Below the pieces are notes generated by a model. That model was not told where the DNA came from, made no database searches, and was given only the letters and a program-made list of their open reading frames with translations. A stretch of DNA of 64,000 nucleotides from Congeria kusceri (lineage: Eukaryota > Mollusca > Bivalvia > Myida > Dreissenidae), in the NCBI GenBank assembly GCA_027627225.1, contig CM051038.1, positions 43,453,348 to 43,517,347 of the forward strand, read 5' to 3'. How positions within the stretch are numbered: the first letter of the stretch is position 1; the number at the start of each line of letters is the position of its first letter. Positions 12,861 to 25,500 of this stretch are shown in pieces. The position numbers and the translations under genes are program-made.

Positions 12861-13739
12861 CAGCAGGAACTATAGTAAAAGTAAAAGGAAATATTTATAT
12901 TGTGATAAATCGAAAAAATAACACTCTGCCTTTCCAGCCTTAATATACTGCATTCATCAAAACTATTTTATTGACACATTTTCTTACGGTTAATTAATAG
13001 TTTTAATTAATAAATATAATTATTTTCATACGTGACTTCGTACATATTAAGCTTACAAAGATGTCATTAGAATTGCGTTAACATAATTATTACAAAAACC
13101 AATGACTAGAAAATTACTTTGATATTACAATTACAACGAAAAAACACCGGTGGTATTATTTTAATAAAATATTAATACACTCAGATAGGTCGGATATAAA
13201 TAAGTATATTCAATGAATAGAGTGTAGGTTATAAGGTCGGTCTTGCGTCAACCAATTCGATTAAATCTTATCTATAGGAATTAAAGGTAATAAGGAAAGG
13301 CGATCAAAAGGAAGCGTCGCACAATAAAGTTCGTCATCTTTACAAATAGATTGAATAAACAAATGTCAGCAAATATTGTCTTGTAATAATTCAACGCTTG
13401 TCCTGTATTTAAGAGACCAATAAAATGCTAACGATTATTTTTAATCAGTTATTGCCAAAGCCAGTCAATAATATCGCTACACAAATGCATATGGAGGGTT
13501 GAAAACCAGAAGGCATCAACTGCCGCTGAAATCAATAGTAGTTGCTACCTTCTGGTTTTCAACTCTCAATTTTATCTACATGCAATGTAGGTCAGACTGA
13601 AAAATAAAAGCTACAAGACCAAGAGGACGTAACTAACCAAAATGCAGCATTTTATTTTAAAATTGCCCGAGTACACAGCGGTGTTTCGGAATATATCTGG
13701 GCCTATGTTTGTAGAGATTATTAAGTTATTCTTAACTTA

Positions 13740-14760
13740 AGTTGACAAAGTCAAAATTTGAATGTGTGCTTGAAACTGGTCATGACTTTAAATATTATCA
13801 ATGTCATTGCTTTTCAAACTAATTATGTCATCAAATATTAGCAATTTTATTACTTTGAAACTGATTAAAAATGTATATCATTGATTTTAAACTGATTATG
13901 ACTTTAAATATTAACAATGTCATTGATTTGAAACTCATTAAAAATGTATATCATTGATATCATTGATTTCAAACTAACTACTACTTTAAATATTAACATT
14001 GTCATTGGTTTGAAACTGATTAAAAAATGTATATCATTGATTTCAAAGTAATTGTGACTTTAAATATTAACAATGTCATTGCTTTGAAACTGATTAAAAA
14101 ATGTATATCATTGATTTCAAAGTAATTATGACTTTAAATATTAACATCGTCATTGCTTTGAAACTGATTTAAAAATGCATATCATTGATTTCAAACTGAG
14201 TATGACTTTAAATACTAACAATGTCATTGCTTTAAAACTGATCAAAATGTATACAATTGATTTAAAACTGATTATGACTTAAAAACATATTAATCGAGTA
14301 ACCGCTGTCAATCTGAGTATGACTCTTTAAATATGAGGCGTGTCGCTGGAAAACCGGACTTAATGCATGTGCGTAAAGTGCCGTCCCGGATTAGCCTGTG
14401 CAGTCCGCACAGGCTAATCCGGGACGGCACTTTCCGCTTTTGTGGTATTTTCTGTTTCAAGGAAGTCTCTTCTAAACATAAATCTACTGTATGCGGAAAG
14501 TGCCATCCTGGATTAGCATGTGCGGACTACACAGGCTAATCCGGGACGACACTTAACGCACATGCATTAATTCCGGTTTTCCCACGACGCGCCTCATATA
14601 AGCTATGCCAATGCTTTTCAAACTGAGTATGACTTAAAATGTTAACCATGTCGTTGCTTTCAAAATGATATTCATATTTTGCATGACCATGCAATTGCAT
14701 TAATACAGATTATAGATTAAAAAATATTAGCCATGCCATTTCAAATTGATTATGACATTA
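13740..14760. repeat. ~74-bp AT-rich tandem array, interrupted by hairpin element
   Basis: Units read aaactgattatgactttaaa then tattaacaatgtcattgctt then taaaaaatgtatatcattga, about seven full copies between 13770 and 14285. Degenerate copies resume after the hairpin element (14597-14760). Confidence 0.88.
14334..14596. mobile_element. hairpin element with two internal cruciforms (full copy)
   Basis: Terminal inverted repeats TGAGGCGTGTCG.. / ..CGACGCGCCTCA, flanked by TA on both sides. The first internal hairpin is a perfect 27-bp stem (14375-14401 with 14407-14433) around a 5-base loop; a second imperfect one spans about 14494-14552. No open frame. It interrupts a 74-bp tandem array. Other copies at 22351, 24414, 38729, 41012 and 5552. 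Confidence 0.88.
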
Positions 14761-14900
14761 TATTGACCATATCATGCCCTTAAGAACAGCCTGTCATTCA
14801 ATAAGACCGTATTATTTTGAAATTCTTCGTGACATTTCAATAGACCGTGTCGGTTGTTTCAGAAATAATCGGGACATTTCAAATTGCATACGACGTTGCA

Positions 14901-15357
14901 TTTAAACGGACCTAATTCACAGATTTTCGTGTTTTTGAAAAATGTCATTTTAAAAATTGTCTTAACTGCAAAAGCAAAATATCTGGACTAAACAAAACAA
15001 ATATTATAAAAAGAAAAAAGTAAATTAAAAGATTTACCCTCGCCGGGTCTCGAACCCACGACCTTACGCATCAAAAATCATTCGCCATAACCACTCAGCC
15101 ATTCAGAATTAATAAGAAGTCTGTGTATTTTTAACAGCATGTAAGTGATACCCGTATTTTCCAAAATACCGACGAAAAGCATTACAATCGCTTTATAATT
15201 TTATCGGTTTCAATTGATGTTATCCATAAACAACAATTTATCTCCAGTGTGTTTCTTTGTCAGTAGTGTTATTTTGCTTGTTTAAATATCATGTATTTTT
15301 CTTTTGGGGGCAATTGTAAATTGTCAATTTGCCAGTCTGTGAACAGGCCCGTTTAAA
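14901..15357. mobile_element. tRNA-core element with terminal inverted repeats, copy 1
   Basis: Left end tttaaacggacctaattcac and right end ctgtgaacaggcccgtttaa are inverted copies. Inside, at 15048-15113, is a minus-strand tRNA-like block (gtctcgaacccacgacc ... taaccactcagccattc) with box A and box B remnants. A SINE-like core inside DNA-transposon-like ends. Same family at 31524 and 61546. Confidence 0.75.
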
Positions 15358-16017
15358 CTGAAGAAAGAATGTATGTTACTTATGAAGCAGATTTTGAGCT
15401 GAATTCGACATTCAAAATGCTCAGATGCATCAAATGTAGTTGCTTTCAATAAGACTGTACGGTTCGAAGTGGAAATTCATTGCGTTCAAACCAATTGGTA
15501 AAGTTGCATTGAAATGCTGATTGTGACAATTTAATAGTAATTATACAAAAATACAAAAATAATATAAATTATTATATCTTTATATTGCATCATATCGTGC
15601 CATAACTGGAAGTATGAACATTTCATTTGTACTCATGAACTCTCATTAAAATCAATACACCAAGATATTTATTCATACTTCCATCGTTAATGCATGCATC
15701 AAAATTAATATTTAACATTTAATACGTTCAATCCAGACAACTCGTATTACCAAGCGTGATTATATAATTCAATTATAGTTGTCGTTTTAATATGCATGTA
15801 CATGTACTAAAATACACGTATACTCATATTTAAATACTAATTTATTCGCTTTAACACGCTTTAATATTAACGAAAACTATGAATCTAAAGTCACTTAATG
15901 TTCAATCTGACAAACTAACCTTCTAAAAATATGCTAAGCCTTAAAGGCTCTAAACGACAGACAGAAGGTCAGGCATTGTGCATTGTCTTTGCGTCTTTAA
16001 AGTGAAAGCAACCACTT

Positions 16018-16120
16018 TTGATCATCATCATCATCGTCGTCGTCATCATCATCATCATCATCATCATCATCACCATCTCACCATCATCATTGTCGTCGTC
16101 GTCGTTATAGTATTCGTAAT
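16018..16120. repeat. (ATC)n/(GTC)n microsatellite
   Basis: tcatcatcatcatcgtcgtc runs, with the His/Val frame as a by-product. Confidence 0.9.
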
Positions 16121-16217
16121 CACCAGTAACAACAAGAACAACCACGTATTATTGCAACGTGATTGTGTATTGTAAAGTAATTTCAATGTCGATAATATAC
16201 TGTACTTTCATATCCGA

Positions 16218-16223
16218 TTTATT
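16218..16223 (-). promoter_or_regulatory. CTBS: CTBS poly(A) signal
   Basis: An AATAAA hexamer lies on the minus strand about 60 bases past the CTBS stop, implying a short 3' UTR ending near 16200. Confidence 0.6.
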
Positions 16224-16283
16224 AAAATACACAGTCACACATATACTGACATGAATGAATACTGTTAATGAAGTCTGGCCTGA

Positions 16284-16529
16284 TCAGTCTGATTTGTGAA
16301 TCAGATAATTATTTCGCGAGTGTCTTCTTATATACTCCGGCTTGTACACCGGAAGAGCGTCCCACATCTCTCGCACGGCCTGGATGTCCCGCGCATCCTG
16401 GCTGTTATAGTCCACGCACTCGGAGTTCCACATCCCCACCCCCCGGAGGCCTTGGTCCACGGCGTACGTGTACTTTATACCGAGACTCTGCGGGTCGTCG
16501 TACCAGATCTGGTGGGTGACCCCGTTGTA
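16284..16529 (-). CDS. CTBS: CTBS exon 7 (stop)
   Basis: Residues 318-398 and stop at 16286-16284. The acceptor is tgcctgcag at 16531-16530. YNGVTHQIWYDDPQSLG and LRGVGMWNSECVDY are the C-terminal GH18 blocks that include the active-site Trp. The last 20 residues after EMWDALP are not conserved in anything I can recall. Confidence 0.94.
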   Translation of the reverse strand, partial: YNGVTHQIWYDDPQSLGIKYTYAVDQGLRGVGMWNSECVDYNSQDARDIQAVREMWDALPVYKPEYIRRHSRNNYLIHKSD

Positions 16530-19500
16530 CTGCAGGCATAATAATAACATAGTCAGTAGAGAAATTACAATCCTTTTCTTATAAATGAAGAAAAAAAAAA
16601 AAAAATCCCGGATACGTTACGTTATAAGTTTTCTTGAGTGTATACAGTTTTGAAAGCGCTAAGTTCTTAAGAAAAAATACAACACATGTGCTTTGAAAAA
16701 AAAAAACCAGTTCTTACCAGGTAGTTGAAATAAGGTGATTGGGTTTCCTGGTCGAATATTCGCCCCGTGGTCGACAAAGGCAGGAGACGAATCGTGTCGA
16801 AATAATTAATTTGGTTCCCGGCTGCATCGCTACAGTACACTCCACGGAAGGGAACCGGTTTTATTGAGCACACGTTGTCCTGAAATTGTGTAAGATTGGG
16901 GTGCTACACCAATCTCATTAAAATCAAATCCTTATATTGATAGGATCTGAAGACATCGTAGAACAGGTCACGTTCAAATGACCTTCCGAACAATAAAATA
17001 TCAGCCCTGCTGCGCACAATGAAATTGTCTGTTGCACAGCAAAGTTTGGCCACGGTCTTTGGAAAGTGATGCATTTCCAGTTGATCCTCGGAAATAAATC
17101 ACTTACAGTTAATGTTCACGTGGATAACAATGGATATAGTGGTACCTTAGGCGAGTAAACATCCAAAGTTCACGATAATTTCGTGCATAGTATTGGTGGT
17201 TTTTATATGAAGTTATACCACAACATTTTGAAGGCAGCAGTTTGATTGGCTCCTGAAAAGGTCATCTGAACGTGACCCCTAATGCGAAGTCATCAGATCC
17301 AGTCAGCGGATAATATAGTAGAGACAGACTGGAAAAGATTTTAATGAGGTTGCGGTTTTTGAAAAGTGAGGCATTTCCAGCTGATCCTCGGGAATAAATC
17401 ATATACAGTTAATGTTCATGTGGATAACAATGGATATAGTGGTACCTTAGGCGAGTAAAGATCCGAAGTTCACGTTAATTTCGTGCATAGTATTTGTGGT
17501 TTTTATATGAAGTTATACCACAACATTTTGAAGGCAACAGTTTGATTGGCTACTGAAAAGTTCATCTGAACGTGACCTCTATTGCGAAGTCATCAGATCC
17601 AGTCAGCGGATAATATAGTAGCGTCAGACTGGAGATGATTTTAATGAGATTGGGTGCCACACGTGCGTATATATCGTCAAAACCGTACATACAATAAGAT
17701 GCATGTTAAAAATACTACCTATAAAATAGTCGAAATCACCTGTTCTTGACTAAATATTAAGAATTTTAATACAGTTCAGAATAATGATAAATGCAAGTCA
17801 GCGAATACAGTCGTATGTAATGTAAATTTTCACATCCATTATTTTTTTTTAACTACATGTATCTTGTTGTTGTTCTTTTTAAGTTCAAATGTAATTATAT
17901 ATCGAAATAGTATGTGCTTTCAAAAGATAGATTGACTATACATCCATATAGTTTATGGATATAATACGTGCTACAGCTTCACACATTGACGCTTTTTTAA
18001 ATGGTACATGATGCAAAGAAACCGCGTTATTGTATCTCCACATGATAGAGCAATGGCTTATAGACGCTGCCGTATAAATCTTTTACCATTTCAGGGAGGC
18101 TAATACGTTGTAGTTCATGTCATAATATTGGTGGGTGTCCTCCCTTAAAAACAAATATTAATTTAAGAAAACATTAACTGTACTTCTTTAATATTAAGAC
18201 ACGTGTAGTTATAGCTGTGCCACGTACCTTCGTAATACTGAGACGCGTGTAGTTATAGCCGCACCATATGTACCTCTTGAATATTGAGACACGTGTAGTT
18301 ATAGCTGTGCCACGTACCTCTGTTATACTGAGACGCGTGTAGTTATAGCCGCACCATGTACCTCTTTAATATTGAGACACGTGTAGTTGTAGCCGTACCA
18401 CGTACCTATGTAATACTGAGAAACGTGTAGTTATAGCTGCACCATGTACCTCTGTAATACTGAGACACGTGTAGTTGTAGCCGTACCACGTACCTCTGTA
18501 ATTACTGAGACACGTGTAGTTATAGCTGCACCATGTACCTCTTTAATATTGAGACACGTGTAGTTATAGCTGCACCATGTACTTTTGTAATACTGAGACA
18601 CGTGTAGTTATAGCTGCACCATGTACCTCTTTAATATTGAGACACGTGTAGTTATAGCTGCACCATGTACCTTTGTAATACTGAGACACGTGTAGTTATA
18701 GCCGCACCATGTACCTCTTTAACATTGAGACACGTGTAGTTATAGCTGTGCCACGTACCTCTGTAATACTGAGACGCGTGTAGTTATAGCCGCACCATAT
18801 GTACCTATTTAATATTGAGACACGTGTAGTTATAGCTGTGCCACGTGCCTCTGTAATACTGAGACGCGTGTAGTTATAGCCGCACCTTGTACCTCTTTAA
18901 TATTGAGACACGCGTAGTTATAGCCATACCATGTACCTCTTTAATATTGAGACACGTGTAGTTATAGCCGCACCATGTACATCTTTAATATTGAGACACG
19001 TGTAGTTATAGCTGCACCATGTACCTCTTTAATATTGAGACACGTGTAGTTATAGCTGCACCATGTACCTTTGTAATACTGAGACACGTGTAGTTATAGC
19101 CGCACCATGTACCTCTTTAACATTGAGACACGTGTAGTTATAGCTGTGCCACGTACCTCTGTAATACTGAGACGCGTGTAGTTATAGCCGCACCATATGT
19201 ACCTATTTAATATTGAGACACGTGTAGTTATAGCTGTGCCACGTGCCTCTGTAATACTGAGACGCGTGTAGTTATAGCCGCACCTTGTACCTCTTTAATA
19301 TTGAGACACGCGTAGTTATAGCCATACCATGTACCTCTTTAATATTGAGACACGTGTAGTTATAGCCGCACCATGTACATCTTTAATATTGAGACACGTG
19401 CAGTTATAGTCGCACCATGTACCTCTTTAATATTGAGACACGTGTAGTTATAGCTGTACCACGTACCTGTGTAATATTGAGACACATGTAGTTATAGCTG

Positions 19501-22500
19501 TACCACGTACCTTTGTAATATTGAGACACGTATAGTTATAGCTGTACCACGTACCTGTGTAATATTGAGACACATGTAGTTATAGCTGTACCACGTACCT
19601 TTGTAATATTCAGACACGTGTAGTTATAGCAGAAACACGTCCTTAAATAGTGAGACACCTGTAGTTATAGCTGTGCCACGTACCACTGTAATACTGAGAC
19701 ACGTGTTGTTATAGCCGCACCATGTACTTATTCAATATTAAGACACGTGTAGTTATAGCTGTGCCACGTACTTCTGTAATACCGAGACATGTGTAGTTAT
19801 AGCCGCACCAAATGTACCTCTTCAATATTATAGCAGAAACACGTACTTAAATACTGATACACGTGTAGTTATAGCCATACCACGTACTTCTGTAATATTG
19901 AGACACGTGTAGTAACCGACACACCACGTACCATTGTAATAGTGAGACACGTGTAGTTATAGCCGTACCACGTACCTCTTTAATACTGAGACAGTAGACA
20001 CGTGTAGTTGTAGACGTACCACGTACGTTTATAATATTGAGACACGTGTAGTTGCAGCCGTACCACGTACCTTTGTAATATTGAGACACGTGTAATTGTA
20101 GCCGTACCACGGGACCCCTAGCACCAATCTGTCTGCAGGTATGCCCATAGACAGGAAACCCTCAATCCCTGAAATACGAGCATTCCTGTTATTTTCAGTA
20201 GATACACACTGTTAGCTTTTTTATCGCTCAATTAATATTATCTGTTTCAGTCTTTTATATATACATGTATACGTACATGATTTTGTTTTCGGACTGGCAG
20301 CGCTTCCATTAAACAAATTAAATAAAAAATGGCCAAGCTGTTCACGTACCGGACATGGCTCGCGGCAGGCCGCTGTTCGCCATGGCAACGCAGGGACCTG
20401 TGATCTGGCTTTGCTCATCGTACGCCATGACAAAAAGAAAGTCGGAGGCACGTGACAGCCCCACGTAGTCATAGCAACGGCCGTCGATACAATCCGGGGA
20501 CCACGCGACGTCGACCGACACCTGTTGGATAAGTCGTCATCAACGTTAACATTATTATTCAATAACACAAGACTAACGTGTTTAAAATGCTTCAATATAA
20601 CATTTCAATAAATGATTTTTTTTTGGCAAATGTTATTGTCGTTCTACCATTGATATGTCCCATTTTGTACTACCGTTGATATGTCCCATTTTGTACTACC
20701 GTTGATATGTCCCATTATTTTCTACCGTTGATATGTCCCATTATTTTCTACCGTTGACACGTCCCATTATTTTCTACCGTTTACATGTCCCATTATTTTC
20801 TACCGTTGATATGTCCCATTATTTTCTACCGTTGATATGTCCCATTATTTTCTACCGTTGATATGTCCCATTTTGTTCTACATTTCATATGTCCCATTTT
20901 GTTGTACATTTCATATGTCCCATTTTGTTCTACCGTTGATATTTCCCATTTTGTTCTACCGTTGATATTTCCCATTTTGTTCTATCGTTGATATTTCCCA
21001 TGTTGTTCTACCGTTGATATGTCCCATTAAGAAGGTGTTTAACAGCTTTATAATCAGTAAAAGGGAAAACTGCACGGTATCGTGCGTACAAATATATTTT
21101 TTCTACTAACACCAAAACGACCAATAATGGTGATGAGCCTGCATTGTATTTTTATAATCATCATGCCATATATTCTTTGTACTTGTTGTGCGATCATCGT
21201 GTCAGAATTTTTTCAGAAATTAATCGGAAAGTCGGGAGACTGAAACATTACAAAAGCTTTTTAACAATTTTAAAGGGGCTATGTCAATGAAAAGGGCATC
21301 AGGGGGTAATTTCTTTAAAAAATATGAAATTAAGATATGAATAATGGCATATAATAACGGTCAAAATAAGGTATATCCATAATATACAATGGTAAAAGAG
21401 TTTTCGCACTGGGAGATAAAATTAATTTGTAATATATTTTTTTGCCTTTAAATTTTTACGTCAGAATTGTGAGTATATATATAACCATAGTTTACATATG
21501 TATTCTTACAAAGCAGAATAGCGCACATGGTTTAAGCGCTGTCTACTATCATTACGCTGTATGGCTCCTATGTCGTGGGTTCAATACCCGCTTGGGTGTT
21601 GTTGTTTTTTCAAACATTTTTGCTGATTTGTTTTCATGAATATCTCATTATGTATTATAAACTACTCGAAAAAAGAAAATGGACATTCGTATTTTATACA
21701 TGTTGTTAGATTAAACTATGGATAAATTTGTTATCCAAATTTAGGTTAAAAATTGAACTAATCAATAATTGTAATGTCCAAATAGTTGATAAATCATTAA
21801 AACGCTAACGTCATCCAAACCAAATTCATCCATATTTAAATCTTACAACATATAAAAAAAAATACGAAATTGTTTTTTCTATTAGTATATTAGGTTTCTT
21901 ATTAAATGTTCATGCCTTGGTATAGCGCATGTCTATCATCTAAGGATATCATTTTTGTGCAATGGGAAACCAATTTTCGCTTGACACAGTCCCTTTAAAA
22001 CGATTGTTAAAGACCGAATAACGTGTGAATTCCTAAAGACATACATCTGGACCTTCACCCTGCGTTTTCTGTCACGGTAATACAGAAATTGACCAATTTC
22101 ACGGTCACTCACCTGTGAAAACGGGTATTTCGCGGTGAACGCCGCCCTAGTTTCCTGCACCAGCGCCGTGTACCCGTCCCTTATTTCCGGTTGTGACGCA
22201 GATATGGGGTCCTCATAGTCAAAGTTGATACCGTCCAAGAAGTTCTGGTCCGCCACCGCCAGTTGTTGTTGTATCCAGGCGGCCCTTTTCGTGGCGTCCG
22301 GAAGTATGTCTGTGCTCACTCCCCCTACAATCACCAATTGAACATTAAAATTGAGGCGTGTCGAGGGAAACCTGGGCTTACTGCATGTCCTCCCAAATAA
22401 CCTGGTGCTGTCCGCACAGGCTAATCCGGGACGACACTTTCTGCTTTTACGGTCTTTTCTGTTTCAAGAAAGTATCTTCTAAGCATAAATCCACTGTAGG

Positions 22501-25500
22501 CGGCAAGTGTCGTCCCGGATTAGCCTGTGCGGACTGCACAGGCTAATCCGGGAAGAGGCTTTAAGCACATGCATTGAGCCCGGGTTTCCCACGACGCGCC
22601 TCATAATATATGATAATCTTTATTCACATCTACATGTATTATGAACAATTACGGGCCAAATATGAGGTTCGGGCGCCCGTATACCGGTTCAAGCTCCGAA
22701 CGCTTTGCCTTGACTGTTCCAAGGCGGTGACCGCAGATTTATTCATATTTGTGTTTTGTGTTTGTGAAGTGCTTTTGTATTGTGCTACGTTGTTTTTGCA
22801 AGTGGTCTCTTGCTGTAAATAAAGGACCTTGTGCTGCGAAATAAAGGACCTTGTGCTGCGAAATAAAGGACCTTGTGCTGCGAAATAAAGGACCTTGTGC
22901 TGCGAAATAAAGGACCTTGTGCTGCGAAATAAAGGACCTTGTGCTGCGAAATAAAGGACCTTGTGCTGCGAAATAAAGGACCTTGTGCTGCGAAATAAAG
23001 GACCTTGTGCTGCGAAATAAAGGACCTTGTGCTGTAAATAAAGGACCTTGTGCTGTAAATAAAGGACCTTGTGCTGCGAAATAAAGTTCTCTCCTGCTGC
23101 TGCAGCTGGAGTTTCACTTTTTTATATTTGTTATGTGCACGGTATATCAACAACACCACACGGCTAGGGAAACTATGTGTTAGCCTTTTTTATTGTAATA
23201 ATCCAATGCTAATACCTTTCGGGTCATATTTCATGTAAAGTATAATAAAAGCTTTAAAGCGATATTAAATGTTGTGTCTTTGGCACACTGGTATCTTTGG
23301 GAGGTTAATTAGTGAACCTCGCCCGCCATAATCAACAAAAATAATACACAACAACATACAGTATTAATAGTTAAGCAAGAGCTGTTTATGCCCCCCTCTA
23401 GGTTAAAAGCAAACCTTAAAAATATGAAGTTTGGTGATTATTGGATGAGAACGGTTGGATTTATAGAGCTGAAACGGCTAAGAAGGCCAATTTTAGATAA
23501 ACCAAGGGCCATAACTCTGCAGTTCCTGGGGTGTTTTGGTTTAGCATTGATCTTGGCTTAGATATTATAACCTCGAACATTTTCATTAAGTTTGATGAAG
23601 ATCTTATTAAAACTGTTGGATGAAGATAGCAGAAATAGCTAAAAAGGCTAATTTTAGATAATACAAGAGACCTAACCCCACAGTTCCAAGGGTGATTTGG
23701 TTGATTGTCGAACTTGACCAAGATATTATGCCCACAAAAAGTTTGGTGAAGATGGAATGAAAACTACTGAACTAAAATGGCCACTTTTAGATAATTCAAG
23801 GGCTATAACTCAACAATTCTATATAGACGAAGATCAAACTTGGCCGAGATATTATGCCCACAAACATTTTCAGCAAGTTTGGTGAAGATCGGATGAAAAC
23901 TGTTGGACTTAAAGAGCGGAAACGAAAGTGGTATGCCGACCGACAGATCGACCGTCAGACAGACCGACCGACCGAGATTAGCAAACCAAAATACCCCGCC
24001 ATCTTCGATGGGGGCATAACAGCATGATTCTACTTTGTAACTTCAAACGCGCCATGTTTCGACCTATATAAAGAGCTACCGATAACGTATAATTATACAT
24101 ATTGGTGCTGAAAAAACATCTTGGTGCATAAAAGATGAACAGGGATTTCCTCAGCGCGCAACTCCAAGAAAGACAGCATACATGCGCATTGACGGGTCTT
24201 TTTACCGTCACGTATTCTAAAATAGCCGTGGCGCATGCGCATGTGGGGAAAAAGTGGTGCAAAAAGGATCCACATAGTACTCACTTATGATGACGGAGAT
24301 TAGATATTGATAAAATAGTTTCTATTTTTGTGTATTTTTCACGCATGTTTGATTTTGTAAAATAATATATAACGATGAGCTGTATTATGCTAAATTAAAT
24401 AAAACATTTAAAAGGCGTGTAATGAAAAAAACGGGCATGTGCGTAAAGTGTCGTCCCGGATCAGACTGCGCAGTCCGCACATGCTGATCCGAGACGACAC
24501 TTTCCGTTTACACTGGATATATGTTTAGACGAGACTTCCTTGAAACAGAAAATACCATACAAGCCGAAAGACCTGCACAAACATTAAGCCCCGTTTTCCC
24601 ACGACACGTCAATTTTGTTCCGTTGTTTCGTTCTGTAAAATTCACAGGCGTACCAATAGTGATGGCCCTGGCGCCAAACTTGTGGGCGGTGCAGACCAGT
24701 GCCATGTCAAGGTACCCAACCATCACAACCGTGGTAACCTTGTCCCAGTTGTAGAAGCGCCACGCCTTGTTCTTAGGGGTCAGAGAAAACACGAATATCT
24801 GGAAATTGAACGAACGGGTTAAACAATAATAAGCAACACAATACACTTTCTGGTTGACTTTGAACACAAGTTTAACTCATTGCCTTGGCTGAACCCCTTT
24901 TTATAAACATACTTCTTTACATTATGCACCTATCAATATTTTCCCCCAGTGGGGGGGGGGACGGCGGGCAAACCCAGGGGAATTTGACTAATTGTATTTT
25001 GGGGATCTAATTCCCCACCCTAGAGTAAAGCATTTTTGTCTAAATCCCCTCAATGGGGGATGCTGAATTGGTGTATCAAATTGCCCGGGGACCAATATTA
25101 CCGGGATCTAAAATCCGAACAAAGTCTATTTCCCGGGTCCCGGATGGTTGTACGGTGATGCAAAGGTGACAGAACAGTGGTAAAATATACGGCGCACCGA
25201 ATGTACAAGGATTAAAGGCAATAGTGCAAAGCTGGTGGAATGACAATATGGTATGGTGATGAAAAGGATTGGTATTATTAGACTGTTGGCGGAAGCCAAC
25301 GGTCTTTTGAGGGGTAATTTCGAATGTAGGTATTGTGGAAAACTACTTCTTTTCTTTGCAGGCTACGAGTCAGTAAATCGAAACCTGAAAGGGTCCTTCT
25401 TCAAAATAGCAAAAATTCACGAATGTTGTCTTACCTTTTAATAGACTGATCCGGATTTTGCCACGAACAATTTAAACTCCTCCCTATCTATTGTTAAAGG

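Noticed and set aside
19847..20110. 87-codon minus frame with WYGCNYTC and WYGYNYTC
   Set aside because: It is the CTBS-derived minisatellite read in a frame different from the real exon 5; not an independent gene.
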